64,000 nucleotides of DNA, taken from contig NZ_AUBB01000017.1 of assembly GCF_000429025.1 (NCBI RefSeq), positions 186,001-250,000 of the forward strand, given 5' to 3'. The DNA is from Actinospineispora spinosispora DSM 44797. Its GTDB lineage: Bacteria; Actinomycetota; Actinomycetes; Mycobacteriales; Pseudonocardiaceae. Shown piece by piece: positions 16,996 to 26,498 of the stretch (positions are counted from its first letter, which is position 1; every line of letters starts with the position of its first letter). A model generated the notes under the pieces. That model saw only the letters and a list, made by a program, of their open reading frames with translations, was not told the origin of the DNA and ran no database searches. A program made the position numbers and the translations under genes.

Positions 16996-17853
16996 ATGGT
17001 GCAGCTACTCGCCCAGGCTCCCGCCGAATCCGGCGGTGGGTTCAACATTCTGCAGAGCCTGCAGGCAGCATTCACGACATTCGTCAGCTATCTCCCGCAG
17101 ATTCTCGGCGCCCTGGTCGTCCTGATCATCGGCTATATCATCGCCAAGATTCTCGACAAGGTCATCACCAAGCTTCTACAGCGCGCGAAGCTGGACAGCA
17201 GGCTGACCTCCGACACGGGCCCGAACTTCGTCCAGAAAGTGAGCCCCGGCGGTAGCCCTGCCCGTCTCGTGGGCGGCGTGGTCTTCTGGGTGATCATGGT
17301 CTTCGTGATCTCCTCGGCGATCGCCACGCTCAACATCCCGGCGCTCACCGGGTTCATGAACCTGGCGCTGAGCTATCTGCCGAACGTGATCGCGGCGCTG
17401 CTGATCTTCATCGTGGCGACCGCCGTCGCCGGCGCGATCGCCGGTCTGGCCCAGCGCACCATGGGTGACACTCCCACCGGGCGGATCGTCGCCACCGGCG
17501 CGCCCGCGCTGGTCATGGCCATCGCCGTGTTCATGATCCTGACCCAGCTGGGCATCGCCCCGGTCATCGTCACCGCCACCTACATCGCCCTGATCGGCGC
17601 GATCGCACTCGGCTCGGCACTCGCCTTCGGTCTGGGAGGCCGGGACGCCGCCGCCGACATGATCAACACCGGCTATCGGAAGGCGCAGGAGCAGTCCTCC
17701 ACCCTGCGTCAGGACGCCCAGCTCGCCCGCGAGCGGGGTCAGCGCGATGCGCAACTTGCGCACGAGCGTGCCGCGGCCGACTCACGACTGTCCGACCAGG
17801 GCCGTGCCGACCCGCTCGCCACGGAACAGCCCACCACAGGCGGAACCATCTGA
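16996..17853 (+). CDS. MscS-like conserved TM-helix membrane protein
   Basis: The 285-residue protein has about five membrane segments, beginning with the amphipathic FTTFVSYLPQILGALVVLII and ending with IALIGAIALGSALAFGLGGRDAA, the glycine/alanine-rich pore-like helix seen in small-conductance mechanosensitive channels. The repeated TM-helix units resemble CmpX-type proteins. The final 60 residues are a charged, Gln/Arg/Ala-rich cytoplasmic coiled coil (AQLARERGQRDAQLAHERA). ATG 16996 follows GGAAGGA; earlier frame extension lacks membrane-protein character. It would relieve osmotic stress or sense membrane state. A strong terminator follows at 17875. Confidence 0.8.
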   Translation: MVQLLAQAPAESGGGFNILQSLQAAFTTFVSYLPQILGALVVLIIGYIIAKILDKVITKLLQRAKLDSRLTSDTGPNFVQKVSPGGSPARLVGGVVFWVIMVFVISSAIATLNIPALTGFMNLALSYLPNVIAALLIFIVATAVAGAIAGLAQRTMGDTPTGRIVATGAPALVMAIAVFMILTQLGIAPVIVTATYIALIGAIALGSALAFGLGGRDAAADMINTGYRKAQEQSSTLRQDAQLARERGQRDAQLAHERAAADSRLSDQGRADPLATEQPTTGGTI

Positions 17854-17874
17854 CCAGCGGTCACCAGCTCGACC

Positions 17875-17913
17875 CGTCGCCGCCGGCATCCCTCTCGGAT
17901 GCCGGCGGCGACG
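17875..17913 (+). terminator. Hairpin terminator after MscS-like gene
   Basis: A perfect 17-bp GC-rich stem (17875-17891 with 17897-17913, arms starting CGTCGCCGCCGGCATCC) closes a 5-base loop, 22 bp after the MscS-like stop codon. Confidence 0.85.
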
Positions 17914-17992
17914 CTCGTGCTCAGGTGATCGACTCCCGTCCCGGGTGCTCCCGGCCGCCGGAGCCGCGATCCGGCGTCGGTAATATCGTGGC

Positions 17993-18361
17993 GTGGTCGG
18001 TGTGCCTGGGATCTTCATGGAATTCTCCGCACGGCGGTGGCTGAGCAGGTTGCAGCGAGAGGTGGGCCTGACCGGGCTCGCGGCGGCTGCCGCGCTGCCC
18101 GGGCTGTCGGCCATGGTCGACCAGCACGCCGCCGCGGTGCGCGACGCGACGACGTTCGGTCTCGAGGGAACCGCGGCCGTGGCCGGGCTCGTCCTGCTGG
18201 CGAACTACGGCCACGGTGTACTCGCCCACGCCCGCGAGCGCGGTTGGGCTCCCCCGCCGACGGACCCCACGGCGTGGCGGACGGCGGACTGGACGAGCCT
18301 GCGACTGGCCGCGGTCTGTCACCTCGCCGCGAAGTACGCGCCAGCACCTCGCAGACCCTGA
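17993..18361 (+). CDS. Small actinobacterial protein, possibly DUF6401-like
   Basis: This 122-residue Ala-rich helical protein contains SARRWLSRLQREVGLTG, a moderately hydrophobic AAAAALPGLSAMVDQHAAAVRDA region and ANYGHGVLAHARERGW. It resembles small DUF6401-type proteins of actinomycetes, but I recall that family only loosely. TAATAT (17981-17986) ends six bases before GTG 17993, which fits a leaderless mRNA. GTG 17999 is out of frame, and ATG 18017 would shorten the protein by eight residues. No function can be given. Confidence 0.6.
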   Translation: MVGVPGIFMEFSARRWLSRLQREVGLTGLAAAAALPGLSAMVDQHAAAVRDATTFGLEGTAAVAGLVLLANYGHGVLAHARERGWAPPPTDPTAWRTADWTSLRLAAVCHLAAKYAPAPRRP

Positions 18362-18452
18362 CGGGGCGCCGGCCGTTCGCGGTGGCGAACGTGCACGTCA
18401 CGTTTACTCCGGTGTAACCACCCGGGGCGGGTAGCGATCCTACAGTCTGGCC

Positions 18453-20690
18453 ATTCTCACCGAGATCGATCCATTCATCGGAACGGCCGCGACCAGCCTG
18501 CCTCCCGCGAGCGGTCTCGCGGCCACCTGGTGGCGTCCCAAACCGCAGGTCGGTAACACCCACCCCGGCGCGACCTCACCGCTGGGAATGGTGTCCGCTT
18601 GCGCCTACTCGGGCGCCTACCCGACCGGTTACGGGCGCTACGGCAAGAACACCGAGGGCGTGCCCGAGGCCATGTTCGAGAACTTGCGAGCGTCCGGTTT
18701 CACGCACTTCCAGCAATCGGGGACCGGCGCCATTCGCAAGTACTACAACTACGTCCGCGTCACGCCGATGGTGCAGCCGCTGGACGACCTGGGCACCACC
18801 TGGCAATTGCACGACGAGACCGCCTCGCCCGGTTATTACGCCACCACACTCGACCCCGGTATCCGCTGCGAGGTCACCGTCGGCGACAAGGTCGCCGTCC
18901 ACCGCTACACGTTTCCGGAGACGCGCAGCGCCCGGGTCGTGGTCGACCTGTCCTGCGGTGGCCTCGCCATCGCGCACGGGCGGACGATCCCACTGCGCGC
19001 GTACGCGGAGAGCCTGGGCCACGGCCGCGCACAGGGCACGGTCGTCGTGGAAGGTGTGCCGCTGTCCGTGCACGTCGAGGTGCACGCCCCGGGCTGGCGC
19101 CAGATGCTGTGGCACGATCGCAGGCTCATCGAGGGTGGCACCCGGCTGGATTTCGACAGCATCCGCCAGACGACCCTGCGCGCGTTCGGGCTGCTGTTCA
19201 TGGGACCGGCCCGCGCCGGCCGGACCATCGAGGTGCGCCTCGGCTTCTCGCTGCGCGGGTGTGATCAGGCCCGCGCGAACCTCGACCGCGAGTGCGGCGG
19301 CCCCACGACCGCGTTCGACGCGGTCCGGACAGCGACCACCGGGCGCTGGGCCGACCACGTCGATCGCGTCCAGGTCGACGGAGGAACACCGGCGCGGCGC
19401 CAGGTCATGGCCACCGCGCTCTACCACTCCCTGATCAAACCGTGCTTCGGTGACGATGAGAGCCCGTTCTGGCCGACACCCGGACCGTTCGCGTTCGACG
19501 TCTGCACGATGTGGGACATCTACAAGACCCAGCTGCCGCTGCTCATGGCGATCACGCCGGACCGGGCCGCCGACCTGCTCGAGTCGTTGATCCGGGTCTG
19601 TGAGGAGGAGGGCAACTTCCCGATCGGCTACCGCATGGCCCGAGGCGCCGACCGTTTCTTCAGACAGGCCAGCGCACTGGCGCACACCGCGTTGGCCGAC
19701 GCGCGGTCGATCGGGCTGGGCGACCTGGACTGGAACTGGGCGCTCGTCCACATGGAGGACGACCTGCGCCGGCTCTACGGTGAGGACTTCATCGAGCACG
19801 GCGTCGTCCACCCGATCACCCACACGCTGGACCTCGCCTACGGACATCACTGCACGGCCCAGGTCGCGAGGGCGGTCGGCGACCGACGTCTCGCCGACGA
19901 GCTCGACGAGCGCGCCCGTCTGTGGGTCAACGCCTTCGACCCGTCGTCCGGGCTGCTGCGCGACTCGGAGTACTACGAGGGCGGCAAGTGGAACTACTCG
20001 TTCCGCCTGCTGCACGACATGCGGGCGCGCATCGCATTGGCCGGCGGTGACGACGCGTTCCTCGGCATGCTCGACGCGTTCTTCGGGTTCGGTGCCGGCG
20101 CGGTGACGCAACCGGGCCTCGCCCCGTCCACCGCGGAGATGGCCGCGGGCTATCGGCTCAACCGGTTCGAGGGCCTCAACAACGAGCCGGACATGGAAGC
20201 GCCGTGGGCCTACCACTACGCGGGCAGTCCACATCGCACGGCCGACGTCGTCCACGCGGCTCTGACCTGGCAGTTCGGCACGGGCAGAGGCGGCCTGCCG
20301 GGCAACGACGACTCGGGCGGGCTCAGTTCCTGGTACGTGTGGGCCTCACTGGGGCTCTTCCCGGTCGCCGGTCAGAGCCTGTTCCTGATCAATGCACCGG
20401 CGTTCTCCCGAGCCACCGTGCGCGTGCCGGGCGGCGAGTTCGTCATCGAGTGCACCGGCCACCGTGAGGACCCGATCGGAGCCGACGGCATTGAACGGAC
20501 CCCGGCCACGCAGTACGTCCAGTCGGCGACGCTCGACGGCCACCGGCTGGACAGGACCCACCTCAGCGCGTGCGACCTGCACCGCGGCGGGGTCCTCCGG
20601 CTGGAGCTCGGCCCCACCCCGTCCCGGTGGGGTTGTCTCACCCGCCCACCCTCGCTGTCCGACGCACATCCGGGAGGTCCGACGACATGA
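18453..20690 (+). CDS. GH92 family alpha-mannosidase-like hydrolase
   Basis: The protein is about 745 residues and matches GH92 along its length. It starts ILTEIDPFIGTAATSLPPAS and has NTHPGATSPLGM, MWDIYKTQLPL, NNEPD and the active-site-region signature GNDDSGGLSSWYVWASLG. GH92 enzymes are calcium-dependent exo-alpha-mannosidases. The family N-terminus (DPFIGT) lies upstream of every ATG or GTG: the frame is closed by TAG at 18432-18434, and only CTG 18447 or ATT 18453 can start it. No signal peptide is present, unlike many GH92 enzymes. It is coupled by a 4-bp overlap to a glycosyltransferase. Confidence 0.85.
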   Translation: MLTEIDPFIGTAATSLPPASGLAATWWRPKPQVGNTHPGATSPLGMVSACAYSGAYPTGYGRYGKNTEGVPEAMFENLRASGFTHFQQSGTGAIRKYYNYVRVTPMVQPLDDLGTTWQLHDETASPGYYATTLDPGIRCEVTVGDKVAVHRYTFPETRSARVVVDLSCGGLAIAHGRTIPLRAYAESLGHGRAQGTVVVEGVPLSVHVEVHAPGWRQMLWHDRRLIEGGTRLDFDSIRQTTLRAFGLLFMGPARAGRTIEVRLGFSLRGCDQARANLDRECGGPTTAFDAVRTATTGRWADHVDRVQVDGGTPARRQVMATALYHSLIKPCFGDDESPFWPTPGPFAFDVCTMWDIYKTQLPLLMAITPDRAADLLESLIRVCEEEGNFPIGYRMARGADRFFRQASALAHTALADARSIGLGDLDWNWALVHMEDDLRRLYGEDFIEHGVVHPITHTLDLAYGHHCTAQVARAVGDRRLADELDERARLWVNAFDPSSGLLRDSEYYEGGKWNYSFRLLHDMRARIALAGGDDAFLGMLDAFFGFGAGAVTQPGLAPSTAEMAAGYRLNRFEGLNNEPDMEAPWAYHYAGSPHRTADVVHAALTWQFGTGRGGLPGNDDSGGLSSWYVWASLGLFPVAGQSLFLINAPAFSRATVRVPGGEFVIECTGHREDPIGADGIERTPATQYVQSATLDGHRLDRTHLSACDLHRGGVLRLELGPTPSRWGCLTRPPSLSDAHPGGPTT

Positions 20691-22003
20691 GCTGTCCCGA
20701 CCGCCGACTCGTCATCGTGGTGCGCGCCGACCCGGTCATCTGCGGCCACTCGGGAGAAGCACGCAATCTGGCCGAGGTCGCCGTGACGCGAGGCTTCGCC
20801 GACGTCCGGCTGCTGACCTGGCCGATCCCGGTGCTGGAAGCGGCCGGACTGCCACTGAAACCGCTCGACCGCATCCAGCCCTACAGCGACGGGATCAGCG
20901 TCGAGCGCCCCGACCCGGTCGGGGACTACCGGGTTCCGGACGGACGTCACGTCGCGGGGCTCACCGGACGGCTCGTCGAGCTGCTCGCCGAGCCGGTACC
21001 CACGACCTGCCTGTCGATGTACCTCACGCCACACGCGAACGTGGTCATCGACGCCGTCCGGGCCGCCGAGGCCGCCGGCTTCGGTACGGACGTCCACACG
21101 ATCGCCAAGGCGGTCGGTTCCGACGTCACGAACGTCATCCGCTCCTGCCTGCGGACCGGCCGGTTCGGAGCCGCCGTTGCGACCCTGACCACCTACCTCG
21201 CGCACGACGAGGTGGTCGCCGTGTCCGAGTACACCCGTGACGAGATCGTCGGTGCCGCCGAGGCCGTCGACCGCCGTCTGGGTACGCGGTTCGCCGAGCA
21301 GTGCCGGCGCAGGGTGACGGTCAGCTACCCGCCGATCGACACCTCGGCCTATCTCGATCCCGACCCGTCGGCGGTCGACGCGACCCTGGCCCGGCGCGGC
21401 CTGGTCCGCGACGGGTACGTGCTGTTCCTGTCCAGGGTGACCCGCGCCAAGGGGGTCCACGACCTCGTCCGGGCGTACCGTGCGTCCGCATCCCGGAACC
21501 GGGTGAAGCTGGTCCTCGCCGGTCGGGGTCCGGCGCTGGCGGAGGTGCGCGAGCTGGCTGGTGCCGATGACCGGATCCTGTTCCTCACCGACGTCGACGA
21601 CGACGAGAAACCGCTGTTGATGCATGGCTGTGCCGCCTACGCGCTGCCGACCAAACCCGAGCCGGACTTCGTCGAGACGTTCGGCATCGCGCTGACCGAG
21701 ACGATGCTTGCCGGCGGCGGACCGGTCATCACCACGCTGACCGGCGGTACCGGTGAGGCTGTCGGTGACACGGCGGTCATCGTGGAGGCGGGCAATGTCG
21801 CGGCACTCACCTCCGCGCTCGACCACGTGATCCTGGAGATGACGGCCATCGAACGGCGTGCGGCCGCCGATCGGGGGCGGGAGTACGCGCTCGCGTTCGA
21901 CCGAGGCCGAATCTTCGACGATCTCTTCCGTGCACGGGCACACGCCCCCGCCACGGTCACCACCCTGCACCCGCATCAGGAGCCCACCGCGGACGCGGGC
22001 TGA
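20687..22003 (+). CDS. GT4-type glycosyltransferase
   Basis: This 438-residue GT-B protein has the GT4 C-terminal signature: VLFLSRVTRAKGVHDLVRAY (donor domain start), LVLAGRGPALAEVRELA, and the EPDFVETFGIALTETMLAGG nucleotide-sugar loop with the E-x7-E motif. The N-terminal acceptor domain begins RLVIVVRADPVICGHSGEARNLAEVA. It would transfer a sugar from an NDP-sugar in the cytoplasm. The ATG overlaps the GH92 stop by 4 bp, so a transferase and a glycosidase are made together. No other cell-wall or glycan gene is near. Confidence 0.85.
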   Translation: MSCPDRRLVIVVRADPVICGHSGEARNLAEVAVTRGFADVRLLTWPIPVLEAAGLPLKPLDRIQPYSDGISVERPDPVGDYRVPDGRHVAGLTGRLVELLAEPVPTTCLSMYLTPHANVVIDAVRAAEAAGFGTDVHTIAKAVGSDVTNVIRSCLRTGRFGAAVATLTTYLAHDEVVAVSEYTRDEIVGAAEAVDRRLGTRFAEQCRRRVTVSYPPIDTSAYLDPDPSAVDATLARRGLVRDGYVLFLSRVTRAKGVHDLVRAYRASASRNRVKLVLAGRGPALAEVRELAGADDRILFLTDVDDDEKPLLMHGCAAYALPTKPEPDFVETFGIALTETMLAGGGPVITTLTGGTGEAVGDTAVIVEAGNVAALTSALDHVILEMTAIERRAAADRGREYALAFDRGRIFDDLFRARAHAPATVTTLHPHQEPTADAG

Positions 22004-22128
22004 GTTCAGTCTCGCTGGTCACTTCAGTACGAGTTCGCGGAACGCCCGAAAAGCCCGGCCCGCGAGCGTGCTGGTGTCGGTGTTCCGCGTCTCGGTCGGT
22101 TGCGCGAGCCGAGCGGAACGGCGATAGT

Positions 22129-22148
22129 TAGATCGACCAATCGGTCTA
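22129..22148. promoter_or_regulatory. Possible TetR self-operator
   Basis: An imperfect inverted repeat, TAGATCGACC then AATCGGTCTA, lies 24 bp before the TetR GTG and right after GATAGT, a likely -10 box. Seven of ten base pairs match, so the call is tentative. Confidence 0.4.
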
Positions 22149-22172
22149 CTTCGTTGTCGGAGGGACATTCTC

Positions 22173-22778
22173 GTGGCTGCCACGCGCGGACCGGGTCCGA
22201 GAGAGCGGCTGCTCGCCGCCGCGACGACCCTCAGCTACCGGCACGGCGTGTCGGTCGGGCTCGATGCGCTGCTGAGCGAGGCGAGCGTCGCGCGCCGCTC
22301 GCTGTACCAGCACTTCGGCGGCAAGGACAACCTGATCGCCGAGGTGCTGAGCGAAGCGGGAGCGGCGGACCGCGAGCTGCTCGCCGATCGGATGGAACGG
22401 GCCGGAGAACGTGGTGCGGCCCGGGTGCGCGCGGTACTGGAGTTCTTCCTGGACCGCGCCGAGGCACCCACCTTCCGGGGGTGCCGCTACGCGGCGGCCG
22501 ACCTCGGGCTGCCGGACCCTCGGCACCCCGCGCACCAGCACACGCTCGCCCACTACGACCACGTCCACGGCCTGCTCGCCGCCGAGCTCACCGCGCTCGG
22601 ACATCGCGACGCCGAGGGCGCCGCGGATCGGCTCCAACTCATCATCGACGGCGCGCTCGTGCAGCGCGGCACCCGCCCCGCACCGGGGTCCGCCGTCGCC
22701 GCGCGCGCTCTGTTCGATGCCGTTCTCGCTGAGATTCCGCACACCGACCGGGAGGAAGCCCCCGATGTCCACTCATGA
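22173..22778 (+). CDS. TetR family transcriptional regulator
   Basis: This 201-residue regulator has the TetR N-terminal helix-turn-helix: RERLLAAATTL, DALLSEASVARRSLYQHFGGKDNLIAEVL (about residues 8-55). A helical ligand domain containing FRGCRYAAADLGLPDP follows. The GTG start follows GGAGGG. Its end overlaps the start of the NmrA-type reductase gene by 14 bp, so it probably controls that gene and itself. The FRGC-x-Y segment is common in TetR regulators of oxidoreductases responding to electrophiles. Confidence 0.92.
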   Translation: MAATRGPGPRERLLAAATTLSYRHGVSVGLDALLSEASVARRSLYQHFGGKDNLIAEVLSEAGAADRELLADRMERAGERGAARVRAVLEFFLDRAEAPTFRGCRYAAADLGLPDPRHPAHQHTLAHYDHVHGLLAAELTALGHRDAEGAADRLQLIIDGALVQRGTRPAPGSAVAARALFDAVLAEIPHTDREEAPDVHS

Positions 22779-23673
22779 TCCAGTCCTCATCACCGGCGCG
22801 GGCGGCGTCGTGGGCCGTGCGGTCCTCGACCTGCTGACCTCGGACGGCATACCCGTCCGCGCCCTCGTCCGCCGGGACGACGAGCGTGCCGACGCACTGC
22901 GCGCGGCGGGCGTCGAGGTGGTGATCGGAGACCTGACCCGGCCGGAGAACGTCGCCGAGGCCCTCGACGGCGTTCGCCGCATGTACTTCGGGATGAGCGT
23001 CTCCCCCGACCATCTCATGGCGACGACCGTGCTCGCGACCGTCGCGCGTGAGCACGGGACGCTCGACGGGCTCGTGGACATGTCCCAGATGACCGTGTCG
23101 CAGATGACCGCGACGAGCACCACGGAGTCGCGGCAGCAGCGGTTGCACTGGCTCGCCGAGCACGTGCTGGACTGGTCCGGGCTCCCGGTCATCCACGTCC
23201 GGCCGACCATGTTCCTGGACAACCCGCTGTTCACCACGCTGGCTGCCGGGTCGATCCGGAAGAACGGCACGCTCGCGCTGCCGTTCGGCTCCGGACGCAC
23301 CTCCCCGGTCGCGGCGCAGGACGTCGCGCGGGTGGTCGCCACCATCCTGCGCGACCCGGCCCCGCACGTCGGCCACATCTACGAGCTGACCGGGCCGAGT
23401 GCTCTCGACATGCACGCCGCCGCGGAGCAGTTCTCCCGGGCGTTGGGTCGCCCGGTGGACTATGTGGACGTTCCGCTCGACCAGTGGACGGCCGAGGTGC
23501 TCGGCGCGGCCGGTCTGCCCCCACACACCGAACAGCACATCGCCACCATGGCGCGAATGCATCGGGAGAATCGCTACGACCGCACCTCGCCGGACGTCGA
23601 GCGGGTCACCGGTGAACCCGCGCAGAGCATCGAGTCGTACGTGGCCGCACGCAAGGACTTCTACCTGGGATAG
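22765..23673 (+). CDS. NmrA-type NAD(P)-binding reductase (atypical SDR)
   Basis: The 302-residue protein is an atypical short-chain dehydrogenase. It has the N-terminal Rossmann motif ITGAGGVVGRAVLDLL, RALVRRDDERADALRAAG, VVIGDLTRPE and VIHVRPTMFLDN. It lacks the YxxxK catalytic pair of classical SDRs, as do NmrA/HSCARG-type sensors and QOR2-like quinone reductases. ATG 22765 follows GGGAGGA. The overlapping upstream TetR gene suggests induction by a quinone or other reactive compound. Confidence 0.85.
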   Translation: MSTHDPVLITGAGGVVGRAVLDLLTSDGIPVRALVRRDDERADALRAAGVEVVIGDLTRPENVAEALDGVRRMYFGMSVSPDHLMATTVLATVAREHGTLDGLVDMSQMTVSQMTATSTTESRQQRLHWLAEHVLDWSGLPVIHVRPTMFLDNPLFTTLAAGSIRKNGTLALPFGSGRTSPVAAQDVARVVATILRDPAPHVGHIYELTGPSALDMHAAAEQFSRALGRPVDYVDVPLDQWTAEVLGAAGLPPHTEQHIATMARMHRENRYDRTSPDVERVTGEPAQSIESYVAARKDFYLG

Positions 23674-23920
23674 GTGAAATCCGGAAACCGCGGTAAAGGG
23701 CACCCCCTGACGATCCGGTATCGAGAACTCACCCGGTAGCTGCCTTCAGCGCACCCGAAAGCGTGACCTGACGTGCACCCGAACAGGCGGATATCGAGAT
23801 GCATGAATGCGCACTCGACAACTTTGGGGTTGTTTTCCGCGCATTCTCAGGCTGATCGACGGCGCCGCACAACACGTCGGCTAAGCTCGAGAAATCAACG
23901 AGTTGGCGGGTGGTTAAAGA

Positions 23921-24205
23921 ATGTCGGTTGGCGACTTAGCGGCACGGACTGCCGGCCTGATTGTCACGGGTTTGACCGGCGCGGCCGCGTACGACGGTCT
24001 CAAACGGCTGGCCCGCGGCCGGACGGTTCGCACGATCGCGGTCAGTGCGACGGCGGCCGGCCTGCGTGGGGTGAGGGCGGCCGAGGTCGGCGCCGAGCGC
24101 GCGCGTCTCACCGCGGCCGACATCGTCAGCGAGGCCCGGGAGCGCATCGGCGAGCAGTCGCCACCGCCAGGAGCGACGACGAACTCCCACACGCACGACC
24201 ACTGA
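23921..24205 (+). CDS. PacL-like (DUF1490) metal-binding partner protein
   Basis: This 94-residue protein belongs to the DUF1490 group, whose mycobacterial members (PacL) help P-type metal ATPases at the membrane. It has an N-terminal hydrophobic helix (TAGLIVTGLTGAAAYDGL), a basic amphipathic region and an Ala/Glu-rich helix. It ends in a His/Asp-rich tail, SHTHDH, where PacL proteins bind metal. The ATG lies 5 bp upstream-side spacing before the ATPase gene, so the pair is an operon. The tail suggests Zn, Cd or a similar divalent ion. Confidence 0.82.
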   Translation: MSVGDLAARTAGLIVTGLTGAAAYDGLKRLARGRTVRTIAVSATAAGLRGVRAAEVGAERARLTAADIVSEARERIGEQSPPPGATTNSHTHDH

Positions 24206-24210
24206 GCGCT

Positions 24211-26418
24211 GTGGAGCGCGTGAGCAGCATCGAGATCCGAACGGTCTCCGACGCGGCCGGCCGCGTCCGGTTCGCCGCCCCGGCCCTCGTCGGACGGTCC
24301 GCACTCGCCGTCGCGGTGGAGGATTCGGTCGACGCGGTCGTCGGTGTGCGTCAGGTCCATGCCTATCCGCGATCCGGATCGGTGGTCGTCTGGTACGACG
24401 CCGAACGGCACAACAGGACCGAGCTGACCGAGGCGATCGAGAAAGGTCTCGGCGCCGACGACGAGGCCACCGCCGACCGCACGCCTCGGTCGGCGGAGGT
24501 GCGCAGCCGGGACCTGGTCCGACTGGTCGTCGGTGGCGCCGCCCTCGCGGTACTCGGAGTGCGCCGCTACGGGCTGCGCAGGCCCCCGCTGCTCGGACCC
24601 ACCAGCCGGACGGTCGCGACCGGTGTCACGATCTTCACCGGCTATCCGTTCCTGCGTGGAGCGTTCCGGTCGCTGGCCGGCGGCCGGGGCGCCGGCACCG
24701 ACGCGTTGGTGTCCGCTGCCACCGTCGCCAGCCTCGTGCTGCGCGAGAACGTCGTCGCACTGACCGTCCTCTGGCTGCTCAACATCGGCGAGTACCTCCA
24801 GGAGCTCACCCTGCGCCGGTCCCGGCGGGCGATCTCCGAGCTGCTCACCGGCACACACACGACCGTGTGGAGCCGGATCCGCCAGGACGACGGCTCGTTC
24901 GTCGAGGTCGAGGTCCCGATCGACTCGCTGCTGCTCCAGGACGAGGTCGTCCTGTACGAGCACGTCGTCCTCCCGGTGGACGGGGTGGTGATCGAGGGCG
25001 ACGGGGTCATCGACCAGGCCGCCATCACCGGCGAGACGCTGCCGGTCTCGGTCGGGGTGGGCTCGCCGCTGCACGCGGGTTCGGTGCTGCTGCGCGGCCG
25101 TCTCGTGGTCCGTGCCACCGCGGTCGGTCACGACACCGCGATCGGCCGCATCATCAGCAGGGTCGAGCAGGCCCAGGAGGACAGGGCGCCGATCCAGACC
25201 GTCGGGGAGAACTTCTCCCGCCGGTTCGTGCCGACCTCGTTCGCGCTGGCCGCGGCCACTCTGCTGATCACCAGGGACGTGCGGCGCGCGATGACGATGC
25301 TGCTCGTCGCATGCCCGTGCGCGGTGGGGTTGTCCACTCCGACCGCGATCAGCGCCGCGATCGGCAACGGGGCCCGCCGGGGCATCCTGATCAAGGGCGG
25401 GGCGCACCTCGAAGCGGCGGGCCGGGTCGACGCGATCGTGTTCGACAAGACGGGCACGCTGACCCTGGGCCGGCCGGTCGTGACGAACGTGGTGTCCTTC
25501 AGCGACGACTGGACCCCGGAACAGGTGCTCGCCTACGCGGCCAGCTCGGAGGTCCACTCCCGGCACCCGCTCGCCCAGGCGGTGATCCGGTCGACCGAGG
25601 AACGCCACATCGCGATTCCGCCACACGAGGAGTGCGAGGTACTGCTCGGCCAGGGTATGCGGGTCCAGCAGGACGGTCGCACACTCTTGATCGGCTCCCG
25701 CGCTCTGTTGCGTGAGCAGAAGGTCCCGGTGAGCCGGCAGGCGCACACCTGGGTGCGGCGCCTGCAACGAGCCGCCGAGACACCGCTCCTGCTCGCGGTC
25801 GACGGCCGGTTGGTGGGCCTGGTGTCGCTGCGCGACACCGTCCGGCCGGAGTCCCGCGCGGTGCTCGACGCGCTCCGCGCCGACGGCGTCCGTCGCATCG
25901 TCCTGCTCACCGGCGACCACCCGGAGACCGCCGCCTCGGTCGCCGAGGAGCTGGGGATCGAGGAGTTCTACGCGCAGGTGCTGCCCGAACAGAAGCAGGA
26001 CCTCATCCGGTCGCTGCAGGCGCAGGGTCACGTCGTCGCGATGGTCGGCGACGGGACCAACGACGCGCCCGCGCTGGCACTCGCGGACATCGGCATCGCG
26101 ATGGGTGCGGGCGGCACCGACGTCGCGGTGGAGACCGCCGACGTGGCGCTCGCCGGCGACGACCTCGCCACCCTGCTGGAGCTCCGTGACCTGGGCAGAC
26201 GATCGATCGGCCTGATCCGCCAGAACTACGGCCTCTCCATCACGGTGAACACGATCGGCCTGGCGGTGTCGGCGGGTGGCGCCCTGTCCCCCGTGGTCGC
26301 GGCGATCCTGCACAACGCGTCCTCGGTGGCGGTGGTGGCGAACAGCTCACGCCTGATCCGCTACCGCCTCGGCGGCCCACCCCGCTCAGGCCGTCGGCAC
26401 ACCCCTCACACGGACTGA
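24211..26418 (+). CDS. P1B-type heavy metal-translocating ATPase (CtpC/CtpV-like)
   Basis: This 735-residue pump exports a metal cation at the cost of ATP. Visible motifs are TGE (273-275), the transport motif CPC (368-370), the phosphorylation site DKTGT (Asp412) and [20 protein letters not shown]. The N-terminal 80 residues have a metal-domain-like fold without a CxxC. The CPC plus PacL-like partner resembles the mycobacterial CtpC/CtpV group. GTG 24211 or GTG 24220 may be the start; neither has a strong ribosome site, which fits coupling to the PacL gene. Metal specificity (Zn, Mn or Cu) is unresolved. Confidence 0.9.
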   Translation: MERVSSIEIRTVSDAAGRVRFAAPALVGRSALAVAVEDSVDAVVGVRQVHAYPRSGSVVVWYDAERHNRTELTEAIEKGLGADDEATADRTPRSAEVRSRDLVRLVVGGAALAVLGVRRYGLRRPPLLGPTSRTVATGVTIFTGYPFLRGAFRSLAGGRGAGTDALVSAATVASLVLRENVVALTVLWLLNIGEYLQELTLRRSRRAISELLTGTHTTVWSRIRQDDGSFVEVEVPIDSLLLQDEVVLYEHVVLPVDGVVIEGDGVIDQAAITGETLPVSVGVGSPLHAGSVLLRGRLVVRATAVGHDTAIGRIISRVEQAQEDRAPIQTVGENFSRRFVPTSFALAAATLLITRDVRRAMTMLLVACPCAVGLSTPTAISAAIGNGARRGILIKGGAHLEAAGRVDAIVFDKTGTLTLGRPVVTNVVSFSDDWTPEQVLAYAASSEVHSRHPLAQAVIRSTEERHIAIPPHEECEVLLGQGMRVQQDGRTLLIGSRALLREQKVPVSRQAHTWVRRLQRAAETPLLLAVDGRLVGLVSLRDTVRPESRAVLDALRADGVRRIVLLTGDHPETAASVAEELGIEEFYAQVLPEQKQDLIRSLQAQGHVVAMVGDGTNDAPALALADIGIAMGAGGTDVAVETADVALAGDDLATLLELRDLGRRSIGLIRQNYGLSITVNTIGLAVSAGGALSPVVAAILHNASSVAVVANSSRLIRYRLGGPPRSGRRHTPHTD

Positions 26419-26475
26419 GTACACGCCACACCGAGCCCGACTTCGCGGAACGAGATCACGCGCGACAACCTGAAA

Positions 26476-26495
26476 TGACAATGGTTATCATTTCA
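26476..26495. promoter_or_regulatory. Zur-type zinc-response box
   Basis: The sequence TGACAATGGTTATCATTTCA matches the actinobacterial Zur consensus (TGA-x-AATGATTATCATTTTCA) with a one-base deletion. It ends three bases before ATG 26499, where bound Zur would block the CobW-type gene. An apparent ATG at 26475 lies against the box and is unlikely to be the start. Confidence 0.7.
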
Positions 26496-26498
26496 GAC

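Noticed and set aside
18576..20255. A 559-residue antisense open frame over the GH92 gene.
   Set aside because: The plus-strand frame carries the GH92 signatures; the antisense frame has no recognisable domain and is an artefact of GC-rich coding.
23914..26313. A 799-residue antisense open frame over the P-type ATPase gene.
   Set aside because: High GC with G/C third bases gives long antisense frames. The composition is Arg/Gln/Asp/His-rich, no family match is seen, and the plus-strand protein has all ATPase motifs.
26475..26498. ATG 26475 as the CobW gene start.
   Set aside because: It lies beside the Zur-type box. ATG 26499 begins the conserved domain and is correctly placed after the box.
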